A stretch of DNA of 64,000 nucleotides from an uncultured Thalassolituus sp. (lineage in GTDB: Bacteria > Pseudomonadota > Gammaproteobacteria > Pseudomonadales > Oceanobacteraceae): the NCBI RefSeq assembly GCF_950066645.1, contig NZ_CATMFB010000002.1, positions 62,001 to 126,000 of the forward strand, given 5' to 3'. The position numbers and the translations under genes are program-made. Under the pieces are notes generated by a model. It did no database searches. It had not been told where the DNA came from and worked only from the letters and a program-made list of their open reading frames with translations. Positions 9,616 through 17,613 of the stretch are shown here, piece by piece (positions within the stretch are counted from its first letter, which is position 1; each line of letters starts with the position of its first letter).

Positions 9616-10638
9616 ATGTCGTCGCTGGCGCAGCTGATCGGAACCGACGGTCAACCACTATATGGCCGTCTTGAAGCTCCGGTTCAGGACATAAATTTCA
9701 CCGACTTTGATCTCCGCACCCCGATGGGAAAGGCCATCCCACCGGGCCGCCGGGGCCGCCGGTTTAATCAGTTTCAGTTTATCGGCATTCACAGCGACGC
9801 CATCATCGCCGGACTGGCGATCGTTCGCCTGCGCTGGGTCTGCCACGCGTTTCTATACCTCTACGATACCCAGAGCGGCGCCTGGAAAGAGCATAAGTTC
9901 ACCCGGCCGCTGACATCAGGTCTGGTATTCGGCCAGAGGCCCAATGACGACGTCACCGCCTTCCGGCACGGCCGTAACCGTCTGACCATCCGGGCGACGC
10001 CACGTCCGGGAATCCGTCAGCTACGGGTCTCTCTCGCCGATGGCACCCGTATACGGGCAACGATTGATGAAAGTACCGGATACGATCCACTGGCGCTCTG
10101 CACGCGGACTGGCTTTACCGGCTGGACCTACACCCAGAAGGCCAGTGCCCGGGTCTGCCATGGACGAATCGACTGGCAGGACAGAAAGTACGATCTCGAA
10201 GCTCTCGGGGCTCTGGCATGCGTTGACTGGAGTGGCGGGTACATGCGCCACGAAACCAGCTGGAACTGGGCGTGTATTTCCTCCCGTCTGAGCGATGGGC
10301 GTTCATTGGGGCTGAACATTGCGGCAGGCGTGAATGAGACCGGCTATAACGAGAACACCCTGTGGCTGGATAACCGCCAGATCGCCCTGCCCCCGGTGCA
10401 TTTCCGTTTTGACCGCTACCATGAAAAACACGGCTGGGCGCTGACCTCGGCCGATGATTCAGTGCGCCTGCATTTCGATCCGGTTACCGCCTATCGCGAT
10501 AAGATCAATGCCCTGATCATGGCGAGTAACTTCAGCCAGTATCTGGGACGGTATTCCGGAGAAATTGATATTGAAGGTGAGACGCTCCATCTGGAGCGCC
10601 TCTGGGGCGTGGCGGAAGATCACTACGCCCGCTGGTAA
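9616..10638 (+). CDS. DUF2804 family protein
   Basis: The 340-residue product matches the DUF2804 family in length and in recognisable blocks: 'FDLRTPMGKAIPPGRRGRRFNQFQ' (family N-terminus, about residues 31-54), 'WNWACISSRLSDGRSLGLN' and 'AGVNETGYNENTLWLD' in the second half. The frame is open upstream to base 9355 inside the giant gene, but ATG 9616 is chosen because AGGAG (9606-9610) sits five bases before it and the family begins here. No signal peptide is seen, so a cytoplasmic location is likely. The gene follows the giant outer-membrane gene by 25 bases and is probably the last gene of that operon. DUF2804 has no established biochemical function; the link to surface proteins here is positional. 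Confidence 0.8.
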   Translation: MSSLAQLIGTDGQPLYGRLEAPVQDINFTDFDLRTPMGKAIPPGRRGRRFNQFQFIGIHSDAIIAGLAIVRLRWVCHAFLYLYDTQSGAWKEHKFTRPLTSGLVFGQRPNDDVTAFRHGRNRLTIRATPRPGIRQLRVSLADGTRIRATIDESTGYDPLALCTRTGFTGWTYTQKASARVCHGRIDWQDRKYDLEALGALACVDWSGGYMRHETSWNWACISSRLSDGRSLGLNIAAGVNETGYNENTLWLDNRQIALPPVHFRFDRYHEKHGWALTSADDSVRLHFDPVTAYRDKINALIMASNFSQYLGRYSGEIDIEGETLHLERLWGVAEDHYARW

Positions 10639-10649
10639 TGCGGGGACGC

Positions 10650-11879
10650 TCAGTCGATCTGTTCTGAGATCGTCAGCAGCTGTTGTGGCGCACCACGGGT
10701 GGGAACATTGTGCTGCTGGACCTGCCAGTCACCACTCTGCGCCATTGGCTGACCCGACAGGGACACCCGCGCAGTGACCGTGACCTGTTCGACTGAGCTG
10801 AGAGAAGCCCCTGCCGTCATCGCCATTGAGTTATCCAGCAGGATATCCGCAGGCAGCTGAGAAACCACAAGACGCTGAACGGCCAGTGGCATCGGCGGTC
10901 CATCCAGTGCACGTGCAAGCACAAACACTGTGGCGCCTGCAGGGACGGCCGCTCTGGCTTCGTCAGAAATATCCACTCTGACCCGGATGCCGGCCGAAAC
11001 CAGCCAGCTGAGATCCACCGCCTCGCCCTGTTCTGTCAGTACTTCGGCCGCCCGACGTATACCGTTCTCGATTGTCATGGCTTCCATTCCCGCCGGCAAC
11101 TGCACCCAAAGACTACGCCAGTGACCTATAGCATTACGGTAATCGCCCAGTTCGTAGGCCAGAATGCCAGCCAGTCCAAGCGGCTTACGCTGCTGGGGTG
11201 CCAGTTCAAGTGCCGCCAGCAGACGTTGATAAAGCTGCTCATCCGGCTGCTGGTTATTCGCGAAAAAACGGGCCTGCACTGCCAGTGTCATGATGGCCGC
11301 GCGATCCTGAATCTGATCCTGGGACAGACGTGCCAGCAAGCCGTCGTAGGCATCCGCAGCCGCGGCAAAGTCGCCTTCGGCTTCCAGCAGCCGCCCCTGC
11401 AGGAATGCCCACTCCATGGTGTCCGGCTGTCGTTCAGAGGCCTGTGCCAGACGCTGGCCCAACTCGCTGTATTCTTCGGCGGTCAGCTCGGCCGACGTTG
11501 AGTATTCCAGCAACTGCGTTGCACGCACCTCGTTACCCGCCCCCCAGAACATATACAGAGCCGCAACCGACACCAGTGTCACGACCAGCAATGCCAGGCT
11601 GAATACCAGACGGGGGCCTTTTGCCGGGCCATCACCGAAACGGGTATCGTCACCCACGGCAGCAAGAAGCTCACGATCCAGTTCGAGCTGCATCTGTGCT
11701 TTTTCCGACTCGCTCAGTTCCATAGCCTCAAGATCCGCGACGCGCTCCTGATACAGACGGAGGTTCTCGTCTTTCTGAACCTGATCCTGCTCGGCAGCTT
11801 CCGCCCGGGACTGACGCAGCGCCGGATAAAACAACACCAGTAGCAGAGTTACGACCAGAAGAATGATCGACAGCAGCAT
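10650..11879 (-). CDS. ccmI: cytochrome c maturation protein CcmI (TPR subunit)
   Basis: CcmI is the membrane-bound apocytochrome c chaperone of System I, working with CcmH and CcmF in haem ligation. The 409-residue product starts with a membrane segment (about 2-18), then an acidic/Glu-rich cytoplasmic helix (RLYQERVADLEAME), a second membrane segment (about 90-112, FSLALLVVTLVSVAALYMF) and a periplasmic region with TPR-like helices (about 125-270). The C-terminal ~110 residues form the beta-rich domain common in fused CycH-type proteins. Its ATG shares one base with the ccmH stop (TAATG), indicating translational coupling. It is the last gene of the minus-strand ccm operon and ends 11 bases from the convergent DUF2804 gene. 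Confidence 0.9.
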   Translation of the reverse strand: MLLSIILLVVTLLLVLFYPALRQSRAEAAEQDQVQKDENLRLYQERVADLEAMELSESEKAQMQLELDRELLAAVGDDTRFGDGPAKGPRLVFSLALLVVTLVSVAALYMFWGAGNEVRATQLLEYSTSAELTAEEYSELGQRLAQASERQPDTMEWAFLQGRLLEAEGDFAAAADAYDGLLARLSQDQIQDRAAIMTLAVQARFFANNQQPDEQLYQRLLAALELAPQQRKPLGLAGILAYELGDYRNAIGHWRSLWVQLPAGMEAMTIENGIRRAAEVLTEQGEAVDLSWLVSAGIRVRVDISDEARAAVPAGATVFVLARALDGPPMPLAVQRLVVSQLPADILLDNSMAMTAGASLSSVEQVTVTARVSLSGQPMAQSGDWQVQQHNVPTRGAPQQLLTISEQID

Positions 11880-12346
11880 TAGTTCTGATCCTTTTTCATT
11901 TGAGCTTTCAGTTCTGCGAGGCGGGCTTTGTCTGCTTCAGACAGGCCCTCCTGCGGCTGCGATGCCTGCTGGCGGCGTATCGCAGCGAGAATCAGCAGGC
12001 CAATAACCAACAGAATGACCGGCCCACCCCACAACAGCAGAGTGTCGATGCGGAAGGGTGGGCGATAGCGGACAAAATCACCGTAACGGTCAACCAGGTA
12101 ACCGACGATTTCGTCGTCACTCTGCCCTTCCTGCATCAGTTCGTACACTTTATCGCGAAGATCAACAGCCACAGGCGCGTTGGAGTCTGCCAGATTCTGG
12201 TTCTGGCACTTAGGACAGCGCAGATCTTCTGCCAGTTGCTCGAAACGCGCGGCGTCTTCTTCAGAACTGAAGCTGTATTTATGACCATCGATCACCGCCA
12301 GCGAAAGCGCCGGAAGAAACAACAGAGTCAGAAAAAGTGATCTCAT
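11879..12346 (-). CDS. ccmH: cytochrome c maturation thioreductase CcmH
   Basis: CcmH reduces the CXXCH thiols of apocytochrome c in the periplasm and helps the CcmF/CcmI ligation complex. The 155-residue protein has a signal peptide (about 1-18) and the family's active site LRCPKCQ, with Cys44 and Cys47. The conserved segment 'VDLRDKVYELMQEGQSDDEI' follows, and a C-terminal membrane helix (about 105-125, LLLWGGPVILLVIGLLILAA) anchors it. The length is that of a single-domain CcmH/CcmL, with the TPR part in the separate ccmI gene. The start overlaps the ccmG stop (ATGA) and the stop overlaps the ccmI start, so all three are translationally coupled. Confidence 0.93.
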   Translation of the reverse strand: MRSLFLTLLFLPALSLAVIDGHKYSFSSEEDAARFEQLAEDLRCPKCQNQNLADSNAPVAVDLRDKVYELMQEGQSDDEIVGYLVDRYGDFVRYRPPFRIDTLLLWGGPVILLVIGLLILAAIRRQQASQPQEGLSEADKARLAELKAQMKKDQN

Positions 12347-12864
12347 TTCATGCCCTCAAAGCGGGGCTTCAGACGTGCCCAGACCTGTGGATTAAGATCG
12401 CCGATGTGCTTGTCACGGATAATGCCCTGACTGTCGACCAGAAAGGTTTCCGGCGCTCCATAAACACCCAGCTCCAGACCCAGCTTACCGTCCGGATCAG
12501 ACAGGTTGTAAACGTAGGGATTACCGAACGCGGCCAGCCAGTCCTGCGCTTTCGCCACATCGTCTTTGTAATTGATTCCGATGATGCGGATACCGCCGGC
12601 CGCCAGCTCATTCAGAAATGCGTGTTCGGCTTTACAGGTCGGGCACCAGGTCGCCCAGACATTCACCAGAACGGGCGCCCCTTTCAGGTCCTCCGTGGTC
12701 AATGTCCGGCCATCTTCAACGACCCCCAGCTGAAACTCGGGAAACGCTTTACCGATCAGAGGCGACGGCAGACTGGTCTTATCTTCTTTACCGAGACCGA
12801 TCCAGAAGACCAGCCCCATAAGAAGAAAAATCACCAGAGGAACAAACAGCAGGATCCGGTTCAT
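12343..12864 (-). CDS. ccmG: thiol:disulfide interchange protein CcmG/DsbE
   Basis: CcmG is the membrane-tethered periplasmic thioredoxin that passes electrons from DsbD to CcmH or the apocytochrome. The 173-residue product has an N-terminal membrane anchor (about 3-24) and a thioredoxin fold with WATWCPTCKAEH; the redox cysteines are Cys74 and Cys77. The CPTC active site and the acidic DsbE-type surroundings fit the family, which is about 170-185 residues long. The ATG overlaps the end of ccmF and the stop overlaps the start of ccmH, placing it inside the coupled ccmF-G-H-I block. Confidence 0.94.
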   Translation of the reverse strand: MNRILLFVPLVIFLLMGLVFWIGLGKEDKTSLPSPLIGKAFPEFQLGVVEDGRTLTTEDLKGAPVLVNVWATWCPTCKAEHAFLNELAAGGIRIIGINYKDDVAKAQDWLAAFGNPYVYNLSDPDGKLGLELGVYGAPETFLVDSQGIIRDKHIGDLNPQVWARLKPRFEGMK

Positions 12865-14813
12865 CAGTTTTTACTCCGGCGGCGATAACGTTTATCGAGT
12901 GTCGCCAGCAGGCCGCCCAGCGCCATAAAGATGGCGCCCAGCCAGACCCAGCGCATAAACGGTTTCACCTGCAGTCGCATACCCCAGGCACCGTCGTCCA
13001 GCGATTCACCCATCGACACATACACATCACGGAACAGGGACACATCAATCGCGGCCTCCGTCATGATCGAACCCCGTGCGTTGTAGCGGCGCTTCTCAGG
13101 TGTCAGCAGGGCCACAAACTCACCGTCACGGGTGACGTTGAAGCGGGTCGCCTGAGACACATAATTAGGACCTTCGATCGTGCCCGCCTGAGTAAACTCA
13201 AAGGTGTAAGGGCCCAGCGTGGCTGTCTCGCCCGGGCTCATCCGCACCGATTTATCAATGCTGTAGTTGGCCACCAGCGTGACACCAATAATAGAGACCG
13301 CCACACCGACGTGCGCCAGCACCATTCCCAGGTAACTCATACCCAGTTTCGGAATCCGGCTCAGTTCACCCCGGGACTTCTTCCAGATATCCGCGAGTGT
13401 CGCCAGAATCAGCCAGAAAGCGATGCTCAGTCCGAGCAATACCTTACCGTTGAGGTCGCCGTGCCCCACCAGCGTTGCTACTACTGCAAACACAACAGCA
13501 GCCACTGCTGCGATCGCCAGTAACTTAACCAACCGCGATGCGCTGTCGGACTTCCAGCGTGTGGCCGCACCGACGCCCATCAGCGCCACCAGGGCCACGG
13601 TAAGTGGCACAAACATGGTATTGAACCAGGCCGCGCCCACAGACAATTTGCCCAGCCCCATAAAATCGTATACAAGCGGATAGAGGGTGCCCGTCAATAC
13701 CGCCAGTGCCATCACCACCAGCAGCAGGTTATTCAGCAACAGAAACATTTCCCGCGACAGTAACTCGTAGCGTCCGACAGACGCCACCGTAGGCGCCTTG
13801 AAGGCGTACAGCAGCAACGAGCCTCCGACACAGATACCGAGCAGAGCAAGAATAAAGACACCCCGCTCAGGATCCGACGCGAACGCGTGCACCGAAGTAA
13901 GAACCCCGGAGCGGACCAGGAAAGTCCCCAACAGGCTGAGTGAGAAAGCAAAGATTGCAAGCAGCACCGTCCAGCTCTTGAACATGCCGCGTTTCTCCGT
14001 CACGGCCAGAGAGTGCAGCAGGGCCGTCGCGACCAGCCATGGCATCAGGGAGGCATTTTCAACCGGGTCCCAGAACCACCAGCCGCCCCAGCCAAGTTCG
14101 TAGTAAGCCCACCAGCTTCCCAGTGCAATTCCCACCGTCAGGAAAATCCAGGCGGCCGTGGTCCATGGGCGGGACCAGCGCGCCCAGGCGGCATCCAGGC
14201 GGCCACTCATCAGAGCCGCCAGAGCAAAGGCAAAGGCGACCGAAAGACCCACATAGCCCATATAGAGCGTCGGCGGGTGAACGATCAGACCAAAATCCTG
14301 CAACAGAGGGTTAAGGTCAGCACCGTCCACCGGTGGTGTCGGGAGGGTACGGGCAAAAGGATTGGAGGTTTCCAGTGTAAAGAGGATAAAGCCGACAGAC
14401 ACCATCCCCATGATGGCCAGCACACGGGCGACCATATCAAGCGGTAAGGACCGGCTGAGCAAGGCAACCGCTACGCTCCACAGCCCCAACATGGTGACCC
14501 AGAGTAACAGCGAGCCTTCGTGGGCGCCCCAGACGGCGCTGATTTTGTAAGGCACCGGCAGCAGTGAATTGCTGTTAGCCGCGACATAGGCCACGGTAAA
14601 GTCATCCTGCAGGAATGCCAGAGTCAGCATCACCAGACTGATCACCAGAAACAGCGCCTGCCCCACCGCAAACGGGCGCGCATATCCCATCAACCAGAGA
14701 CGTCCAGCACCGACCCCGACCAGAGGCACGACCACCTGAAATACCGCCATGATGAAAGCCAGAATTAACGCTGTCTGACCAATTTCAGGCAGAAAAAGTG
14801 CGATATCACCCAT
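12864..14813 (-). CDS. ccmF: haem lyase subunit CcmF
   Basis: CcmF is the integral membrane haem lyase core that takes haem from holo-CcmE and attaches it to apocytochrome c. The 649-residue length is typical and hydrophobic segments run through most of the protein. The haem-handling WWD signature is present at about residues 230-250 (GWGGWWFWDPVENASLMPWL), followed by conserved histidines of the family (for example in ATALLHSLAVTEKRG). A large soluble periplasmic loop lies near the C-terminus (about 510-610) before a last membrane helix and a basic tail (DKRYRRRSKN). Start and stop codons overlap those of ccmE and ccmG. Confidence 0.95.
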   Translation of the reverse strand: MGDIALFLPEIGQTALILAFIMAVFQVVVPLVGVGAGRLWLMGYARPFAVGQALFLVISLVMLTLAFLQDDFTVAYVAANSNSLLPVPYKISAVWGAHEGSLLLWVTMLGLWSVAVALLSRSLPLDMVARVLAIMGMVSVGFILFTLETSNPFARTLPTPPVDGADLNPLLQDFGLIVHPPTLYMGYVGLSVAFAFALAALMSGRLDAAWARWSRPWTTAAWIFLTVGIALGSWWAYYELGWGGWWFWDPVENASLMPWLVATALLHSLAVTEKRGMFKSWTVLLAIFAFSLSLLGTFLVRSGVLTSVHAFASDPERGVFILALLGICVGGSLLLYAFKAPTVASVGRYELLSREMFLLLNNLLLVVMALAVLTGTLYPLVYDFMGLGKLSVGAAWFNTMFVPLTVALVALMGVGAATRWKSDSASRLVKLLAIAAVAAVVFAVVATLVGHGDLNGKVLLGLSIAFWLILATLADIWKKSRGELSRIPKLGMSYLGMVLAHVGVAVSIIGVTLVANYSIDKSVRMSPGETATLGPYTFEFTQAGTIEGPNYVSQATRFNVTRDGEFVALLTPEKRRYNARGSIMTEAAIDVSLFRDVYVSMGESLDDGAWGMRLQVKPFMRWVWLGAIFMALGGLLATLDKRYRRRSKN

Positions 14814-15274
14814 CAGTAATCGCCACCCATCATTGCTTTTTTGCCATCCTGATGAGCCTGTTCAAGTGCATCCTGAACCTCAGGAGGCATGTAGTTTTCA
14901 TCGTGTTTCGCTAACACTTCAGAGGCGACAAACACGCCATCCGCACGCACCTGTCCGAGGGCGACAATCCCCTGCCCTTCGCGGAACAGATCCGGCAGGA
15001 TACCTTCGTAATAGACAGGGACTTCTGCAGCACCATCCGTTACCCGGAAAGTGACACCCAGCCCTTCCTGATCACGCTCTACACTGCCAGCAACCACCAG
15101 TCCTCCTGCGCGTATCGTACGCCCCGGTGGTACTTCACCGTTGGCGATCTGCGTCGGCGTCTGAAAGAGATTGATGTTCTGCGACAATGAATACATCGCC
15201 AGGCCTACGGCTGCGGCCACGGCGACCACCAGAAACAGAATCAGGTGCAGACGTTTTTTACGCTGAGGGTGCAT
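14813..15274 (-). CDS. ccmE: haem chaperone CcmE
   Basis: CcmE carries haem covalently in the periplasm between the CcmABCD release complex and CcmF. The 153-residue protein has a basic N-terminus and one membrane anchor (about 10-30), then the OB-fold domain. The haem-binding residue is His124 in HDENY, with Tyr128 completing the HxxxY motif used in most Proteobacteria. The flexible C-terminal tail holds [14 protein letters not shown]. The start lies 17 bases inside the end of ccmD, and the stop overlaps the ccmF start. Confidence 0.95.
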   Translation of the reverse strand: MHPQRKKRLHLILFLVVAVAAAVGLAMYSLSQNINLFQTPTQIANGEVPPGRTIRAGGLVVAGSVERDQEGLGVTFRVTDGAAEVPVYYEGILPDLFREGQGIVALGQVRADGVFVASEVLAKHDENYMPPEVQDALEQAHQDGKKAMMGGDY

Positions 15275-15446
15275 TGCGTTTCTCCCGACGCAGGCGCTGT
15301 GCCTGCTCTTTCAATAAACGACGACGACGCAACAGCGGCTGCGCCACGTTATAGGCCACGATGGCGGCAGTCAGACCATACGATAACCAGACGTACAGTC
15401 CATGCCGCCCCATGGCGAGAAATTCGGCAAACGAATTAAATTCCAT
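15258..15446 (-). CDS. ccmD: small haem-exporter protein CcmD
   Basis: CcmD is a one-helix subunit needed to release holo-CcmE from the CcmABC complex. The 62-residue product has the family layout: a short periplasmic N-terminus with '[19 protein letters not shown]' (about residues 6-24), one membrane helix, and a strongly basic cytoplasmic tail ([19 protein letters not shown]). Sequence conservation in CcmD is low, so identification rests on size, topology and its place between ccmC and ccmE. It overlaps ccmE by 17 bases and its ATG overlaps the ccmC stop by one base. Confidence 0.92.
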   Translation of the reverse strand: MEFNSFAEFLAMGRHGLYVWLSYGLTAAIVAYNVAQPLLRRRRLLKEQAQRLRREKRNAPSA

Positions 15447-16192
15447 CAGGACTCCAGAATCTTCTTTACCCAGACACGCTTACGCTCATGCAGCAGAATC
15501 TCATTGCGGGTACGCAGTATCACCAGCAGTGCGAACAGCAGATACGTACTGACAATCATGATCAGCAGCGGCCAGAGCATGTCAGGATGCATGGATGGCT
15601 TTTCCGTCAGCTTCAGCGTGGCTGGCTGATGCAGGGTATTCCACCACTCCACCGAATATTTGATGATGGGGATATTCACCACGCCGACCAGCGCCAGAAT
15701 CGCGCCCGCTTTATAGGCAGCTTCCTCTGACTCCATCGCCTGCTGTAACGCCATCACCCCGAAATACAGAAACAGCAGCATCAGCATCGACGTGAGACGG
15801 GCATCCCAGACCCACCACGTACCCCAGGTAGGTTTGCCCCAGATTGCCCCCGTCAGCAACGCGATCAGGCAGAAAGAGGCGCCAATCGGAGCGATCACAC
15901 GGGCCACCCAGGCGGCCATTTTCATGCGCCAGATCAGATAGACAGCCCCTGCAACCGCCATCATGATGTAAGCACTCTGTGCCAGCAGAGCCGCCGGTAC
16001 ATGGATATAAATAATGCGGAAACTGTCGCCCTGCTGATAATCTGCCGGCGCAAACAACAGCCCCAGCACCAGACCCACCAATCCGGTTGCCACCGCAGCC
16101 AGTGTCAGCCAGGGAATCCAGCGTTCAGTTAATTCATAAAACCACTTGGGCGAACCAAGCCGGTGATACAGCTGCTTGAGCCACTGCCACAT
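15446..16192 (-). CDS. ccmC: haem exporter subunit CcmC
   Basis: CcmC delivers haem to CcmE on the outer face of the inner membrane. The 248-residue product has six predicted membrane helices and the WWD haem-binding motif at about residues 125-140 (WGKPTWGTWWVWDARLTS), flanked by conserved histidines in IIYIHVPAALLAQSAY and NTLHQPATL. Length and motif separate it from CcmF. It starts six bases after the ccmB stop and shares a base with ccmD. Confidence 0.95.
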   Translation of the reverse strand: MWQWLKQLYHRLGSPKWFYELTERWIPWLTLAAVATGLVGLVLGLLFAPADYQQGDSFRIIYIHVPAALLAQSAYIMMAVAGAVYLIWRMKMAAWVARVIAPIGASFCLIALLTGAIWGKPTWGTWWVWDARLTSMLMLLFLYFGVMALQQAMESEEAAYKAGAILALVGVVNIPIIKYSVEWWNTLHQPATLKLTEKPSMHPDMLWPLLIMIVSTYLLFALLVILRTRNEILLHERKRVWVKKILES

Positions 16193-16198
16193 AATCAG

Positions 16199-16867
16199 TT
16201 ACCGCGATAAATTCAGTTTCAGTGCTGCACCTGCAGCAAAGGGAGTCAGGGCAACGGCCAGCGCCAGCATGGCACCGAGCATTGCAACCTGACCATTGTA
16301 AGCCATACCAATCCCTGCGTGGTAAACCGCACTGGCCGCAAAGATAAGTACCGGCACGTAAAGCGGCAGAATCAGCAGCGTCAGCAGAAGCCCGCCACTG
16401 CGCAGACTGGCCGTCAGAGCAGCCCCCACAGCCCCTAGCAGGCTGAGCACCGGAGTCCCTACTGCCAGGCTGAGGATCAGTGCCGTGTATGCCTCACCCG
16501 GCAGATTCAGCATTAACCCGAGCAGAGGCGACATCAGGGTCAGAGGAAGGCCGGAAATGCACCAGTGCACCAGCGCTTTCCCCAATGTCAGCGCAAACAG
16601 AGATTCACCGGACGCCAGCCACTGTTCCAGCGAGCCATCATCGACGTCCGCCCGGAACAGGGAATCCAGCGACAGCAGAGTAGCCAGCAAGGCGGCAACC
16701 CAGATCACTCCCCCGGCGATTTTGCCAAGAAATACCGGGTCAGGATCGACCGCCAGAGGAAACAGAGCAGCAACCATGAGAAAAAACATAAGAGGGTTAG
16801 CCCACTCTCCCGGGTTACGGGCGGCAAGCAGCAGGTCGCGACGGACAGTAGCGCTGACAAGACTCAT
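16199..16867 (-). CDS. ccmB: haem exporter membrane subunit CcmB
   Basis: CcmB is the membrane partner of the CcmA ATPase in the complex that releases haem-loaded CcmE. The 222-residue protein shows six hydrophobic segments and the family's N-terminal pattern (RRDLLLAARNPGEWANPLMFF), plus 'DVDDGSLEQWLASGESL' in the first cytoplasmic loop. Size and content match CcmB. It overlaps ccmA by four bases (ATGA). Confidence 0.94.
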   Translation of the reverse strand: MSLVSATVRRDLLLAARNPGEWANPLMFFLMVAALFPLAVDPDPVFLGKIAGGVIWVAALLATLLSLDSLFRADVDDGSLEQWLASGESLFALTLGKALVHWCISGLPLTLMSPLLGLMLNLPGEAYTALILSLAVGTPVLSLLGAVGAALTASLRSGGLLLTLLILPLYVPVLIFAASAVYHAGIGMAYNGQVAMLGAMLALAVALTPFAAGAALKLNLSR

Positions 16868-17508
16868 GAGGTGCCTCCCAGCTCCAGCTGTTTCAGGCCG
16901 GGGATACCTTCGAGCGCGTGATGACTGGTGATAATGACAGCGCCCCCCTCTGCCACTTTCTGTTGCATCAGACCTTCAAGCCAGCTTACCCCCGCTTTAT
17001 CGAGTGCAGTAAAGGGCTCATCGAGAATCCAGAGTGGGCAGTGGCTGGCCAGCAGACGCGCCAGCGCGACGCGACGCTGCTGACCGGCAGAAAGATGCTG
17101 GCAGGGAGTATCTTCATAGCCCAGCAATCCCGCCTGCTCCAGTGCCTGATACAGGCGCTCGGTATCGGGGGCATCCTGAGCCGTTAACCAGCGCAGATTT
17201 TCCAGAGGCGTCAGGGCTTTTTTCACCGCGGAGAGGTGCCCGAGGTAGAGACGCTGACGGGCGTAGTCAGGGTAATTGTCATACAGTGGCTGACCGTGCC
17301 AGAGAAGGTCTCCGGAGTAATCCCGGTTGAGACCAGCCAGTAAGCGCAGTAAGGTGGTTTTACCGGCACCATTTGGCCCTGCCAGTTGCAGCAGATCGCC
17401 GCTACTGACAGAAAGAGAGAGTTCGGAAAACAATTCACGGTCATCGCGTTCACAATGGAGCGCGACGGCCTGTAAATTTACCTGAAGGGCGCCCTGCGAT
17501 GGCGTCAT
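16864..17508 (-). CDS. ccmA: cytochrome c maturation ABC ATPase CcmA
   Basis: CcmA is the ATPase whose hydrolysis cycle frees holo-CcmE from CcmC. The 214-residue product has a Walker A motif (GPNGAGKTT, about residues 41-49), the ABC signature LSAGQQRRVALARLL and a Walker B region (CPLWILDEPF). It is the first gene of the ccmABCDEFGHI operon. The 105-base gap to the divergent fliK-like gene should hold the ccm promoter, but no convincing sigma-70 pair was picked out by eye. The order ccmABCDEFGHI is complete and collinear. Confidence 0.95.
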   Translation of the reverse strand: MTPSQGALQVNLQAVALHCERDDRELFSELSLSVSSGDLLQLAGPNGAGKTTLLRLLAGLNRDYSGDLLWHGQPLYDNYPDYARQRLYLGHLSAVKKALTPLENLRWLTAQDAPDTERLYQALEQAGLLGYEDTPCQHLSAGQQRRVALARLLASHCPLWILDEPFTALDKAGVSWLEGLMQQKVAEGGAVIITSHHALEGIPGLKQLELGGTS

Positions 17509-17579
17509 CCGAACCTCGAGATATCTGAAAGCGGCCGCATTATACCCAAAAAGGCGCCGACAAACCTGAGCTGAAGCAA

Positions 17580-17606
17580 TAAAGATTTGTCAATTGAGGT
17601 CGATAG
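17580..17606 (+). promoter_or_regulatory. sigma-28 (FliA)-type flagellar promoter
   Basis: TAAAGATT (17580-17587) is separated by exactly 11 bases from GTCGATAG (17599-17606). Against the enterobacterial FliA consensus TAAAGTTT-N11-GCCGATAA this is 7/8 plus 6/8. It sits directly upstream of a FliK-like gene, which supports function. The -10 element ends seven bases before ATG 17614, so a transcript would start at or next to that codon. Confidence 0.6.
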
Positions 17607-17613
17607 CTAAAGC

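Noticed and set aside
12337-12888. A 183-codon plus-strand frame across ccmG
   Set aside because: It is antisense to ccmG with its CPTC active site; composition is that of a reverse frame.
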